Below are positions 54,711-64,000 of a DNA stretch of 64,000 nt, in pieces; the stretch's first letter is position 1; the number at the start of each line of letters is the position of its first letter. Under the pieces are notes generated by a model that saw only the letters and a list, made by a program, of their open reading frames with translations, had not been told where the DNA came from and did no database searches. The position numbers and the translations under genes were made by a program. The stretch lies in contig NCSJ02000040.1 of NCBI GenBank assembly GCA_002812745.2, forward strand, positions 62,001 to 126,000, in the 5' to 3' direction. The DNA is from Scytalidium lignicola. Its lineage: Eukaryota; Ascomycota; Leotiomycetes.

Positions 54711-56996
54711 TTGACTACTGAATTAACTTTTCCAACAGGTTATGAGCCCGGAGCCGTGACCCCACCTCCACCACCTCCACACCAAATTGTTACCCGTAGT
54801 AGAGCAAGCACTCCAGAAGAATCTACTACATCTGTCGATGGGAGTGACCAATCAGAGCCACAATCCAGTAACCAGGGCCAATCAGGAAGGACCCCTGAAC
54901 CAGAATCGACCACAACCAATCGCATGAGATCTACAGACGCAAAGGCTAGCACAATTATTATGGGATATTGCAATCAGGCTATGAGAAACCATATATTGGG
55001 CAAAGAATCAGCCAAAGGACGATAGGAAACCCTGAAAGCAATATGTACGCCTCTGGGGAAACAGCAATCAGGGGTTAAATTACAAGCCTTTCAGGCCTAC
55101 CAACCACCTAAAACCAACGCCTCTGTGATTACTATTGCCACTGAATTGGACACCTTGCAGGCCGAAATTGAGGATATAGACCCTTCTGAGCAGCTATTAA
55201 ACAATGCGAAGGTTCAAGTGCTATTTAGGGCTCTCGGTCCTGAATAGCCGATTTGACCCCCTGATTCTATAGCTAGAAATCAGCATGGAGTCAATTAGCA
55301 ACTATGAGTTTATTGTTGCAAAGTTTATGGATATGGAGCGCCGTATAAGAACAGCCAAAGAATCTATAAAGGAAGAAGCTTTCAGCGCATCTGACAAGTC
55401 CCAAAAGTTCAAGGGAAAGTGCTTTCACTATAGTAAAATAGGCCACAAAATGGAGGACTGCCGGAAGCTCAAAAAGGAGGGTGGGAGCCCTAGCACAGGG
55501 CCACTTCTTACCTCTTCAGGGAGTAAACCAGAGGCCAAAACAGAGCCTAAAATCTAGGCTAATAGAGCCACAGAGCAAAGCTGGATGGCCACAACTACAG
55601 GAACAGCCAGCTCAGTGGAGCTACTGTGGATTGTTGATCCAGGGGCCTCCAGGCACATGACGTACTCTAAGGAAGCTTTTAGGGAGTATTCTGAGCTCCC
55701 TGAACCTATAGCTGTACAGACTGCTGGAGGAGCTGAAATATGGACTATTAGCCAAGGAACAATGACACTGAAGATAGCGCTGAAAGGTCAATTGCAACCT
55801 ATAGCACTCACTGAGGTACTACACGTATTAGACCTTGCTAGAAGCTTGATTTCGGTTCTACGGCTCCAGGACAAGGAAATCCTTTTTCAGACAACTAAGA
55901 ATAAGTGGTATCAAGGTAAACTCCTTATATCACGCAATGGGAAGGCGATTGGGGAGGCACAAAGGTTAAGGAAGTCATACGCCCTGAAAAGCACTTTACA
56001 GGAAAAGCAAACCTTTGCTACTGTCAAGAATGCTGGAAAGCTATAACATAAAAGGTTAGGTCACCTAAGCGTTCAAGAGTTACAAAACCTCTACACTGTA
56101 ACTTCAGGTCTTGACCACCCTATAACTACACTACAAGAATCATATAAGCTTTGTACGTTAGCTAAAACTGTAATGGTAGTCAATAGACAAAGGTTAGAAC
56201 ATGTCTCTAAGCTATTAGAACGCATACACAATGATATATGGGGGCTATACAAAATTCCTAGCTTATATAAGAACATATATATGGTCATCTTCACGGACGA
56301 GTATAACCGCAAAACATGGGTTTATTTCACCAACAAGAGGTCTAACTCGTACAGAATCTTTACAGAATTCAAGGCAAAGGTTGAGCTTGAAACAAGCCTT
56401 AAAATCAAAGCTGTAAGATGTGATAACACGTCTGAATATAAGGCTCTAGGAAAGAAATATGTAAAGGTTAGGGCATACATTTTGAGTTTACCATTGCTTA
56501 CACACAGTGGGAAAATGGGGTTTCTGAACGATTAAATAAAACCCTAACAGCTTTGGCTAAAGCTATACTAATTAATGCATACTTGCCAGCCAAATTTTGG
56601 GAAGATGCTATAGCTACAACATCATACCTTCGAAACTGCACCCTAATTGGCCTGAAAGTAAGACCCCTAAAGAGATATATACTGGCAAACAGCCATATAT
56701 CGGCCATCTCGGAGCTTTTGGGTGTGTGGCATACTCTACTGTTCCACCTGAATGGCGCTCAAAGTTAAAACCTACAGCTATCAAGACGTGCTTTATTGGT
56801 TACTTACCTTCTACCAAGCATTACAAGCTTTACAACTTCCATACAGGTAAAGTCCTAAATGCTACAGCTCTTACTCTCAGGGAAGACCAAAAGCTACAAT
56901 TCAATTGGCAAGAATCTGTAGTAGAAGAAGAAATAGCTGTTTTGACCTTATGGAGCCACCGGAGGCTCCTGAAGCTACTGAACCTATGGGGGATGG

Positions 56997-57027
<31 letters not shown>

Positions 57028-58400
57028 ATTTATTTACATCTAGCGGGTCAGGTTCGAGACCTGCTGCCCTGTGTGACCTCCTGAAGAGTATGGGGACATA
57101 CTAAGCTTAGGATCAATTATGTACAAAGTACTATCTAAAAGAGAGCCAAAAACCACAAGGGGCGAAAAACTTTTCTTATAGATAATCCCGGGTCCCTAAT
57201 TCTGCGGTGTTGCAGTGCCCTTGAAGACCTAAGAAAGCATTTCATGCGCTGCCTATTCATTCATTTGGGGTCCTCTCGGCCGCTTGAGAGTCCTTGTTTT
57301 ATCTTTCCCCCCCAAGCTCAGCACCAATATAAGGTCTGAGTAGTGTGTATAGAAGGCCAGGTTGAAGTATCTGTTCTATATCACGAGCATATGTGCGTCT
57401 ACATAGCTAGCCGCCTCAGGAGCTGCATTATAAGATCCGTCTTCATTGTAACGATGTTGCGAAACGTTGAGGTAATCGTAAATTGTTGTGACTTCGTTTA
57501 GAATCGAAAGGAGGATATAGCGCGCAGGTATAGCTGTTGATTCGATTCTTTTGACTCAGTCTTAGCTCTATAGATACTGCCTCAGGAGTGTTATAGGTTC
57601 GTAGAATGCACTGCGTGCAGGTGCTGAGTCTTTGCATTCCAAAACCTATAGGGGATGATGTGCCTGAGGACACAATAGCTCTAGAAGCTTCAGAACCGAC
57701 CTTTGATTCAGGGGAGCCAGAGGAGCTCTCAGAGCCCAATTCTGAGCGCAATTCTGAGCTAGAAAGCGATGCTGAAAGCGAGCTGATTGGGAACACAATT
57801 CTGGTAGATACTAGGAATAAGGAGTACGCAAATTAGGCTAGTTACTACCCTACAGGCCACATAGCTGAAAAAGCCTTTAGAGCTTAGGAAAGCCACCAAT
57901 TTTACATACCTAAAACTGAAGAGGAAGCTTTAGCTGACCCTTTATTGAAGGAGGCTATACAGAAGGAGCTTGATATGCTACAAGCCTTAAGAACCTAGGA
58001 GTATGCCGATCTACTAAAAGAGTGAAACCTTATAAGCTCCAAATGAGTGTTTACCATCAAATTCACACTTACTGGCCAAATTGAATGAAGGAAGGCTAGA
58101 TTAGTAGCTTAAGGCTACAGCCAAAGGGAAGGGGACGACTACCTGGAGACCTTCAGCCTTACCATTAAGCCTGAATCACTGAAAGCACTATTAGTTATTA
58201 AAGCTAAGGAAACCCTGGAAATGCAGCAAGTTGACGTTGTCAGCGCATATCCAAGGGCTAAGCTACACGTTACTATATATATGAGGGCTCTAATCTGCTT
58301 GAAAGCACCAGGAGACAAGGTTTTATTGCTAAGAAAACCACTTTATAGGTTAAAATAGTCAGGAAGGAAATGGTATATCGAAGCCTCCACCAGCCTGGAA
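54711..58400 (+). mobile_element. Copia-type LTR retrotransposon remnant, truncated
   Basis: Order is gag (54711-55557), protease (55585 on), integrase (56049-56950) and the start of reverse transcriptase (57900-58400), which is the Copia order. Many stops and frameshifts; 3' end lost within the reverse transcriptase. No LTR pair recognised. A GAT triplet run lies at 56994-57029. Confidence 0.8.
54711..58400 (+). pseudogene. Copia gag-pol, degenerate
   Basis: Gag: Pro/Ser/Thr-rich start, then the MMESISNYEFIVAKFMDMERRI segment and a CCHC knuckle with its second Cys replaced by Tyr (CFHYSKIGHKMEDC). Protease: LWIVDPGASRHMT, with Pro in place of the usual Ser after the catalytic Asp. Integrase: HLSVQELQNL, ERIHNDIWG, MVIFTDEYNRKTWVYF, IKAVRCDNTSEYKAL, LPAKFWEDAIATTSYLRN, KTCFIGY. 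Reverse transcriptase: ADPLLKEAIQKELDML, FTIKFTLTGQI, LEMQQVDVVSAYPRAKLH, GDKVLLLRKPLYRLK-stop-SGRKWY, where the sequence ends. Stops fall at positions where Trp, Gln or Arg is expected. Frames change near 55557, 56535 and 57040. Confidence 0.8.
56990..57030. repeat. GAT trinucleotide microsatellite
   Basis: About twelve GAT units (GATGATGATGATGATGATGA..), in an acidic linker of the Copia polyprotein between integrase and reverse transcriptase. Confidence 0.9.
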
Positions 58401-58430
58401 ACTCTTAGCCAGCCGATGCCGGCGATTTCA

Positions 58431-58464
58431 AGTGGATTTAGGTAAATGCCAAGTGGATTTAAGT
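58431..58464. repeat. MULE-TIR-like remnant
   Basis: AGTGGATTTAGGTAAATGCC followed by AAGTGGATTTAAGT. It resembles the right TIR of the MULE (7568-7613), keeping the doubled GTGGATTTA motif. It lies just where the Copia reverse transcriptase is cut off. Confidence 0.5.
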
Positions 58465-58516
58465 ATCCCCTAAAATAGAGGTAATAAAATAGCCATATAA
58501 AATTCCTTAATTTGGG

Positions 58517-58570
58517 TGGCAGAATTCGTTCGCTTGCAGGGGGCCGAATCATTTCTTGNCCCCCCCTTAC
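58517..58570. repeat. Right end related to the nested MITE at 20180-20407
   Basis: TTCGCTTGCAGGGGGCCGAA..NCCCCCCCTTACGTAC matches the layout TCGCTTGCAGGGGGTGGCCC..CACCCCCTTACGTAC at 20369-20415. The inner 20 bases differ. The N at 58559 lies inside the terminus. No left partner seen. Confidence 0.45.
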
Positions 58571-59597
58571 GTACAAACAAAGATCCAGTGCTTTAATTGG
58601 TTCATAACAAGCGGAGATGTGCTGGTATGCAAGAGTAAATCGGCCTAAACAGAATGTTGTTGTCCTTAGTGGCGAGCAAGCAACAAGATATCCTGACGAC
58701 AATACTAATAAAAGAACTACAGTTTTCCAAGATACATGTGAGATTTCAGTCTATATCTGCATCTTTATCCCCCATTTTAAACTCAGGGCGATCTTCCACA
58801 CAGCGCATCTCGCTATCGAAGAAGTGAGTCANTTTTTTTCCGACTATTTTAAAGTGAGTCATTTTTTTCTTACTATTTGTTAACATTAAAAACTCTTGTC
58901 TGGCAAACAGAAACCTTTATAGCATAGGTTTTGATTGGGCTTTACTAATAACCCAGACTCACCGCTAAGCTCCTCTTTCGTATTTGATGATCCGTTAAAC
59001 TACGTCCTTCAGGAACCTGGGGCGGAGTTAGGAGCTCGGAGTTCATACCCCGACGAAGTACCCTATACTCGCGGTAATGGATGTCCGCATGCAAACACAC
59101 ATGCAAACAAAACTTGGTGGCTGATTCTGTGACATGATTCAAGGGAGAATATTCGCAAACGATACATATTCAACCACTTATTACCAGAGCCAATAGACCA
59201 AAGCCTAGACAAAAAATAACTCAAGCGGATTAGAGTACGGTTTGGATAATTGTATAGCACATAGCCTAGGTTAAGGTTGGAGAATTAAATTTAGTGTCTA
59301 ATCCTCCCATATATAACATTAACTACAACAAAGATTGCCTTCTTACCTTTGATACATTCCGTCTATCCTCTTCCCTAGTCAAAAAGTAGTTTGTAGAGCA
59401 GCTACAGAAAGCGGGGTACAAGGAACCGAGGGCCTCCTTGCCGGATTTGCCTTGGTTACTGGCAAGTATATTAATATCCCTAGATCGATAAATAATAGTA
59501 ATCCCAACCATAAGACAATTGCAAGCAAACTTTTGACATTCTGTAAGCGTTACTTAGTATCTTTTTAGCCACATTTATATAAATACCCTGTGCAGCA
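58571..59597. other. Intergenic, no gene; promoter of the CoA ligase
   Basis: About 1 kb with only short frames of no recognisable product. An N is at 58832 next to a T-run, and GAAGTGAGTCA/AAAGTGAGTCA is directly repeated at 58821-58862. TATATAAATACC, a TATA-like box, lies at about 59576-59587, close to the ATG at 59598. Confidence 0.4.
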
Positions 59598-61679
59598 ATG
59601 CCTTTTCCATCGCATGAACCCGACATCCAGTGTATGAACAGCTCTTAACTCTACCTTATTAGAAGATTTGTATAATACTAACATTACAAAAGTCCCAAGC
59701 GACTTACCGATCTGGACATGGCTGTTCGATTCTCAGTTTTCTTGTCTACAGAGCAAAGGGAAGTCTGCGATCAAAGGGTATCGTGACTCTGTGACAGGGC
59801 AAGTCTTGAGCTACGATGAGGTCAAGAAAGCGTCGACTTTTGTTTCAACCGCCCTAGCTTATCGCTATTCAATAAGGCCTGGAGATTCTATTATGATCAT
59901 GAGTCACAATACCATTATGTACCCTATAGCACTGTTTGCTGTTCTTCGAATAGGTATGACTATTCCCACGACAGCACTTTACTTTCACATGATGTTTAAC
60001 CATCTTAAATACAGGAGCAATAATCTCCGGAGCCGCTCCAGGATATACGGTTAACGAAATGGTCCATGTCTTAGAAAAATCAAGGGCAAAATTCATCTTC
60101 GTCGATCACGACTCAGCTGATACATCGGCAGCGGCAGCAGAAATCGTGGGCATAAATCGGTTCAATATCGTAATGCTAGATGGGGAGAAGCCAAGCTACA
60201 CGAACCTTAGGGACCTCTATGCCTTTGGTGCTACGCGATCGTTGGAAAACCAATGTCCGACATGGAATTTTCCTGTCGGCCAAACTGCAGCGGACGTATG
60301 TGCTATGCTGTGCTTCAGCTCAGGGACGACAGGGTTACCAAAAGCTGTACATTGAAATTGGTCCTCCCCGTGTTATGATTTCTGCTCACTAATAAAATAA
60401 GGTAATGATTTCACACGCAAATGTAATGGCACAATGCTATCAGATGGAAGCATTTACATCGCTTGGTCCACGAAAAGTTTTACTCTCTCCTCTACCTTTA
60501 TATCACAGCAAGTTTTGCCATCCTCAAGCGTTAAACTTTTGTAATTTTTGCTGATATGGCACAGTAACTGGCCTCATACAGATAATGCAGCTACCGGTGT
60601 TGCTAAATCAAGAAGTGGTCATAATGAAAAAATTTAATATGAAGGATATGCTCGAGGCAACTGTTAAGTACAGATGCAATGAACTGTGGCTGGTACCACG
60701 TAAGCTATCTCCCTTAGCTCTGTTGTTTACATTTAACTGAAAATCATAATTAGCTATCCTCGTCCGGCTTGTCAATGATCCTATACCGAAAAACTGTGAC
60801 CTCTCCTTCGTTAAGCAATTCAACACAGGTGCAGCACCTTTGCTTCCCGAGATAATCGCCAAACTCGCAAAAGCCTTTCCCAACGCCGGTATCAAGCAAG
60901 GATGGGGTATGACCGAGAGTGCAAGCTGTATCACATCCACTCCTCCAAAATACCTTTCTTACGAGTACGCACATACTGTAGGAGTTGCGGTGCCAGGCAC
61001 TGTATTGAAAATCATCGATCCAGCGTCAGGAAAGGAGCTGGGCATCGGGGAACAAGGCGAAGTATGTAATCATATTTCAGGCAATTTCTAACAAAGATAC
61101 TGATCTCGGGTATAGATCTTGGCCAAAGGGCCTCAAATCACAATGGGGTACCTTTCAAATGAATCAGCGACACGAGAAACGTACGACAGCGACGGATTCT
61201 TACATACTGGAGATCTAGGCGCCATTGATACGGAAGGTCTGGTGACTATCCATGATCGTATAAAAGAACTGATCAAGGTAATGAAATTATACAAGTACTT
61301 GCGTTCTACTACAAGAAAAATTAATAACAATCCCATTCAGGTCAAAGGTATCGGCATAGCCCCAACAGAACTCGAGGATCTCCTGTTAGGCCATCCCCTT
61401 ATCCATGACTGTGCCGTTATTGGGATCCCCAATCTTTACGCTGGCGAAGTGCCCAAAGCATTTGTGGTCCTCGCGTTGCCCGCCTCACCAAACTCTGTAA
61501 CAGAGCACTGCAAGAATATCATAGAGTACGTGAAGGCACGCACAATACGTCCGAAGTGGTTAGATGGAGGGGTGGAGGTCTTAAAAGAGATACCGAAAAG
61601 TGCTGCGGGGAAAATTTTGAGGAGAGTGTTGAAGGATTTAGAGAAGAGGAAGATAGCGAACGAGAAGAGAACCCTATAG
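59598..61679 (+). CDS. 4-coumarate-CoA-ligase-like acyl-CoA synthetase with an in-frame TGA
   Basis: ANL-superfamily enzyme that activates a carboxylic acid as an adenylate and then a CoA thioester. Seven exons (59598-59631, 59693-59953, 60015-60346, 60402-60699, 60754-61061, 61116-61277, 61341-61679) join in frame for 578 codons. Motifs: the phosphate loop CFSSGTTGLPKAVMISH, GWGMTES, YDSDGFLHTGDLG, the hinge IHDRIKELIKVKG, and the C-terminal catalytic Lys in PKSAAGKILRR. Within exon 4 a TGA at 60552-60554 breaks ..LNFCNFC-stop-YGTVTGLIQ. No intron of workable length and phase removes it. I judge this a recently dead gene or one with a sequencing error; everything else is intact. Substrate unknown. 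The C-terminus lacks a clear SKL-type peroxisomal signal. Confidence 0.8.
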
Positions 61680-61869
61680 GTGTGTGGATAGAGAATCGGG
61701 GGAAAGCCATTCTTTATCCTCAGAATTAAATATCATTAACGGATACTACAGTAGCAAAATCTAGAACTCAGGTTCTCAGCTGTAATCAGCTGGCAGACCG
61801 TTACCTCTACGGTTATGCCTTAATAATAGATTAATAGTTATACTGACAACATCAACTAGAACTCTAACT

Positions 61870-62034
61870 GTCGGTACACTACCGATATAACACGTAATAC
61901 GTCACTTTATGGGTGATATATTAGTTGTGTTGATAGTCGATTGATTATGAAGGTGGTGGGGTGGAGCTGTAGCTTAAGGCTACAGCTCCCCACTATCTAA
62001 TTGGGACTAGTTAACATGTGGCTAGTCCACCAAC
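61870..62034 (+). repeat. MITE of the GTCGGTTCACC family, variant with strong hairpin
   Basis: 165 bp from GTCGGTACACTACC to CCACCAAC, same orientation as copy 1. Holds a perfect stem, GGAGCTGTAGC/GCTACAGCTCC, with a TTAAG loop at about 61965-61991, then CTAATTGGGACTAG shared with the family. It lies between the convergent CoA ligase and cyclase genes. Confidence 0.65.
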
Positions 62035-62096
62035 AGGTATTGTTGAGACGATAATGCTCAATAACTTTAAACAATTATGTGCTAAGTACACAGTCT

Positions 62097-63527
62097 TTAG
62101 AGAATGGCAACCAAATTGGCATGAGAGCTAACACCCCCTAAAAGCAAAGTGTTAATGGTATATAATAGTTAATGACTAAAGGAATGAACTTACGATGCAC
62201 ATTAGCTGGTGCACTAGTTATGAAAACCCACCATCTTCTCTCTGCCTTGCACACCTCCGCCAGCTTCTCCAGATCAAACATTTCACCAATTGGCACACCC
62301 CAGCATGCCAAGAGGTACTCATGTAGATAGTATTCTAGAATCAGGTTATAAGTAAATTTGACGTTCTTTCTGAATCCAAGAAAACATATGACACAATTCT
62401 CTCAAGTATACGAGAGAAAAAAAAGAATACTCACTCTCCTTTGATGGCCAAGCCTCGAAACTAGGCATATCACCGCCGACGGCGGAGAAATAACAGTCAT
62501 GCAGCCAATCTACGACCTGTTGTTCCTGACTCAATCCTGCATAAGTACTTGGGTCGTCCGGGCCCAACCAGTGCTTTCTTGTAGCGATCTGCGTCCTCTC
62601 TTTAGGTGTCTTGTTATGATATGTATCTGTCCATCCTCCCCTCACTAGTAAAAGATCACCAGGCTTCACATCCCCCCCTTGTGATTCAGGACGAATATCA
62701 ATACCCTGAGCTCTACCACACGCGGCGAGATCAGCATAACTGAAAGGATAGTACGTCCAGGGATCATATGTTTTGCCGCTGGCCTGGGAGAAGCTGTAGA
62801 AGTCAAGGAATAGGGCGCGTCCAACAATTCCATGTTCAGCCCAATGATGAATGCTGCAATTTTCATTTGCTTTCGGCCCTACGATATCATCATCATGGGT
62901 CTGGGAGATGATAAGTCATTACTCTTCCGATGATAAATACGATTAGTTAGATGGCACCACATACATTATTGTAAAAGGTGCCGCTAGGAATATGCGCAAA
63001 GTGACGGAATCCATCCCATTGGGTGCCACTTTGGGTGTTCAGGGTATAAAGGTCATCGTAACAAATACCGGGATGAAGGATCTTGATTTCATGCTTGAAC
63101 TCCTCGCGACCAAATGCAGGTAACTTGGGCATGTCCAGTGGAAGGCTTTAGGCGTCAGAGTAGGAATTTAAATCAGAGTTCGAGAAATACTTAAGAGGTA
63201 CAACTTTCCCTCGTATAATTGCTTGTGCCGCTTCCCGGACGCGCGACTCAGTCTGAAGGTTTAATCGACCTTTCTAATATCGAGTAAGTTGTGAAATTAA
63301 AAATAGCCAGAGGTCATGAAGCCTGACTTACAAAATCATCATGGCCCCAAAACCAAGCTCTAGATAATTAGTATTGCGTCTCCTTGTATTCTCTAGAGAT
63401 CAGAGACTCACGCTCCATCTGGGGTTCCAGGTACTTGTGGCAGCTCTTTTCGTGTAGGGAAAGTCTTAGCATTTGGATCATAGCGAAAATTATCGTTTGC
63501 AGGCCCGCTATTCGCCTGGGTCGACAT
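62097..63527 (-). CDS. Cyclase-family metal-dependent hydrolase (fungal, kynurenine-formamidase-like fold)
   Basis: Member of the 'putative cyclase' family, whose known relatives include arylformamidase; the fungal branch has no settled substrate. At least six introns. It begins MSTQANSGPANDNFRYDPNA at 63527 and continues through AWFWGHDDF, KGRLNLQTESRVREAAQAII, LPLDMPKLPAFGREEF, then the metal-site segment NTQSGTQWDGFRHFAH (Gln, Asp and His positions of the family's HxGTHxD motif in its fungal form), GDLLLVRGGWTD, GPDDPSTYAGLSQEQQVVDWL and WGVPIGEMFDLEKLAEVC. The last exon, 62137-62097, encodes GVSSHANLVAIL, matching the usual family C-terminus. No damage seen. It runs towards the CoA ligase; a joint pathway is only a guess. 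Confidence 0.85.
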
Positions 63528-64000
63528 CGTTTTATAATTTCTATTTGTGAGGGACTTCAACAGCAAGAGAGAATGGAGATAATGGCAAAAAATAAACGAA
63601 ATAAAATAAAGGAAAGATCTTTAAAGCATCACTTCAAACCTCGGTATATTTGGCTATGAGGTAACGGTCGGGGTCTCCTCTTCAGAGCATAATTCTTAGG
63701 GAGTTCGATACCCGAAACTTATCATAGACCGGATTTAAAAAACCGAGACTAGGGTAACATGTCGAAAATTCGGTTTAGCATAGTTTCAAAGGTTTCAAGT
63801 GTAGTAAGGGTCACTAATAGAAGTGGGCAATCTACTTATAGATATTTTAGAACGAGTTCTATGAAGAGAAGATTTGATAATAAGCTAACTAGCTTTAAAG
63901 ATAAATAAATGCATTTACTTGATATTTACAGTAATACGGTAGTGGATAGATCTGATAACTGTTTTTCTATACAGAATTACTTGCACTTTTTGTGGTTTCC
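63528..64000. other. Upstream of the cyclase gene; nothing recognised
   Basis: Promoter and leader of the cyclase gene, then AT-rich DNA to the window edge. A 91-codon plus-strand frame (63384-63659) overlaps the cyclase first exon in antisense and is not credible. Confidence 0.4.

Noticed and set aside
1..64000. tRNA, rRNA, CRISPR arrays and bacterial-type operons
   Set aside because: None seen; intron-rich single genes and fungal families make prokaryotic features unlikely. A careful tRNA scan was not possible by eye.

Overview
The window is a stretch of nuclear chromosome from a filamentous ascomycete (Pezizomycotina; Leotiomycetes is my low-confidence guess). The reasons are short introns of about 50-110 bp with GT..AG ends and CTAAC/CTGAC-like branch points, single-gene transcription units, typical fungal families (SconB/Met30, Cwc2, a TRI14-like propeller, a LovD/beta-lactamase relative, an AKR7-type reductase, a fungal cyclase), and abundant decayed transposons whose nonsense codons look like repeat-induced point mutation (RIP). 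Eight isolated N bases each sit beside a homopolymer run, so this is a draft assembly.

Layout. 1-1015: 3' end of a fungal transcription-factor gene. 1016-8270: a repeat island holding one host gene, an intradiol (hydroxyquinol-type) dioxygenase, and a nested transposon stack: a Tc1-like transposase on the minus strand is split by a 3.1 kb MULE with 46-bp TIRs and an 8-bp target duplication, and the MULE is itself cut by small MITEs. 8271-11654: promoter and gene of the sulfur-regulation F-box/WD40 protein SconB/Met30. 12170-15053: a Gypsy-like LTR element reduced to gag and a probable LTR. 15594-17805: an F-box/leucine-rich-repeat protein. 20110-26034: nested MITEs, then a long decayed Tad/I-type LINE. 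26377-27470: a beta-lactamase/LovD-like pseudogene. 28183-32545: a zinc alcohol dehydrogenase and a secreted TRI14-like propeller protein. 34881-36180: splicing factor Cwc2. 36613-38463: a complete pogo/Fot1 transposon with one internal stop. 39363-43195: phosphopantothenoylcysteine decarboxylase and an AAAP amino-acid transporter. 46080-52680: a pogo-like fragment and a Helitron whose Rep/helicase frame runs about 5 kb with eleven stops and no frameshift. 53206-54269: an aldo-keto reductase. 54711-58400: a decayed Copia element. 59598-63527: a 4-coumarate-CoA-ligase-like gene with one in-frame TGA, and a cyclase-family gene.

How it works together. The housekeeping genes (sconB, cwc2, PPCDC) are intact and stand alone. 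Accessory metabolic genes (dioxygenase, alcohol dehydrogenase, TRI14-like, aldo-keto reductase, CoA ligase, cyclase) lie between repeat blocks. I see no convincing co-regulated cluster, although ligase and cyclase are convergent neighbours. Half or more of the window is transposon-derived or non-coding. Most transposon genes are broken mainly by TAG/TAA codons of the kind C:G-to-T:A change produces from TGG, CAG, CAA and CGA, and the LINE, Copia and Gypsy copies also carry frameshifts. Exon boundaries come from reading splice signals and reading frame by eye, not from transcripts.
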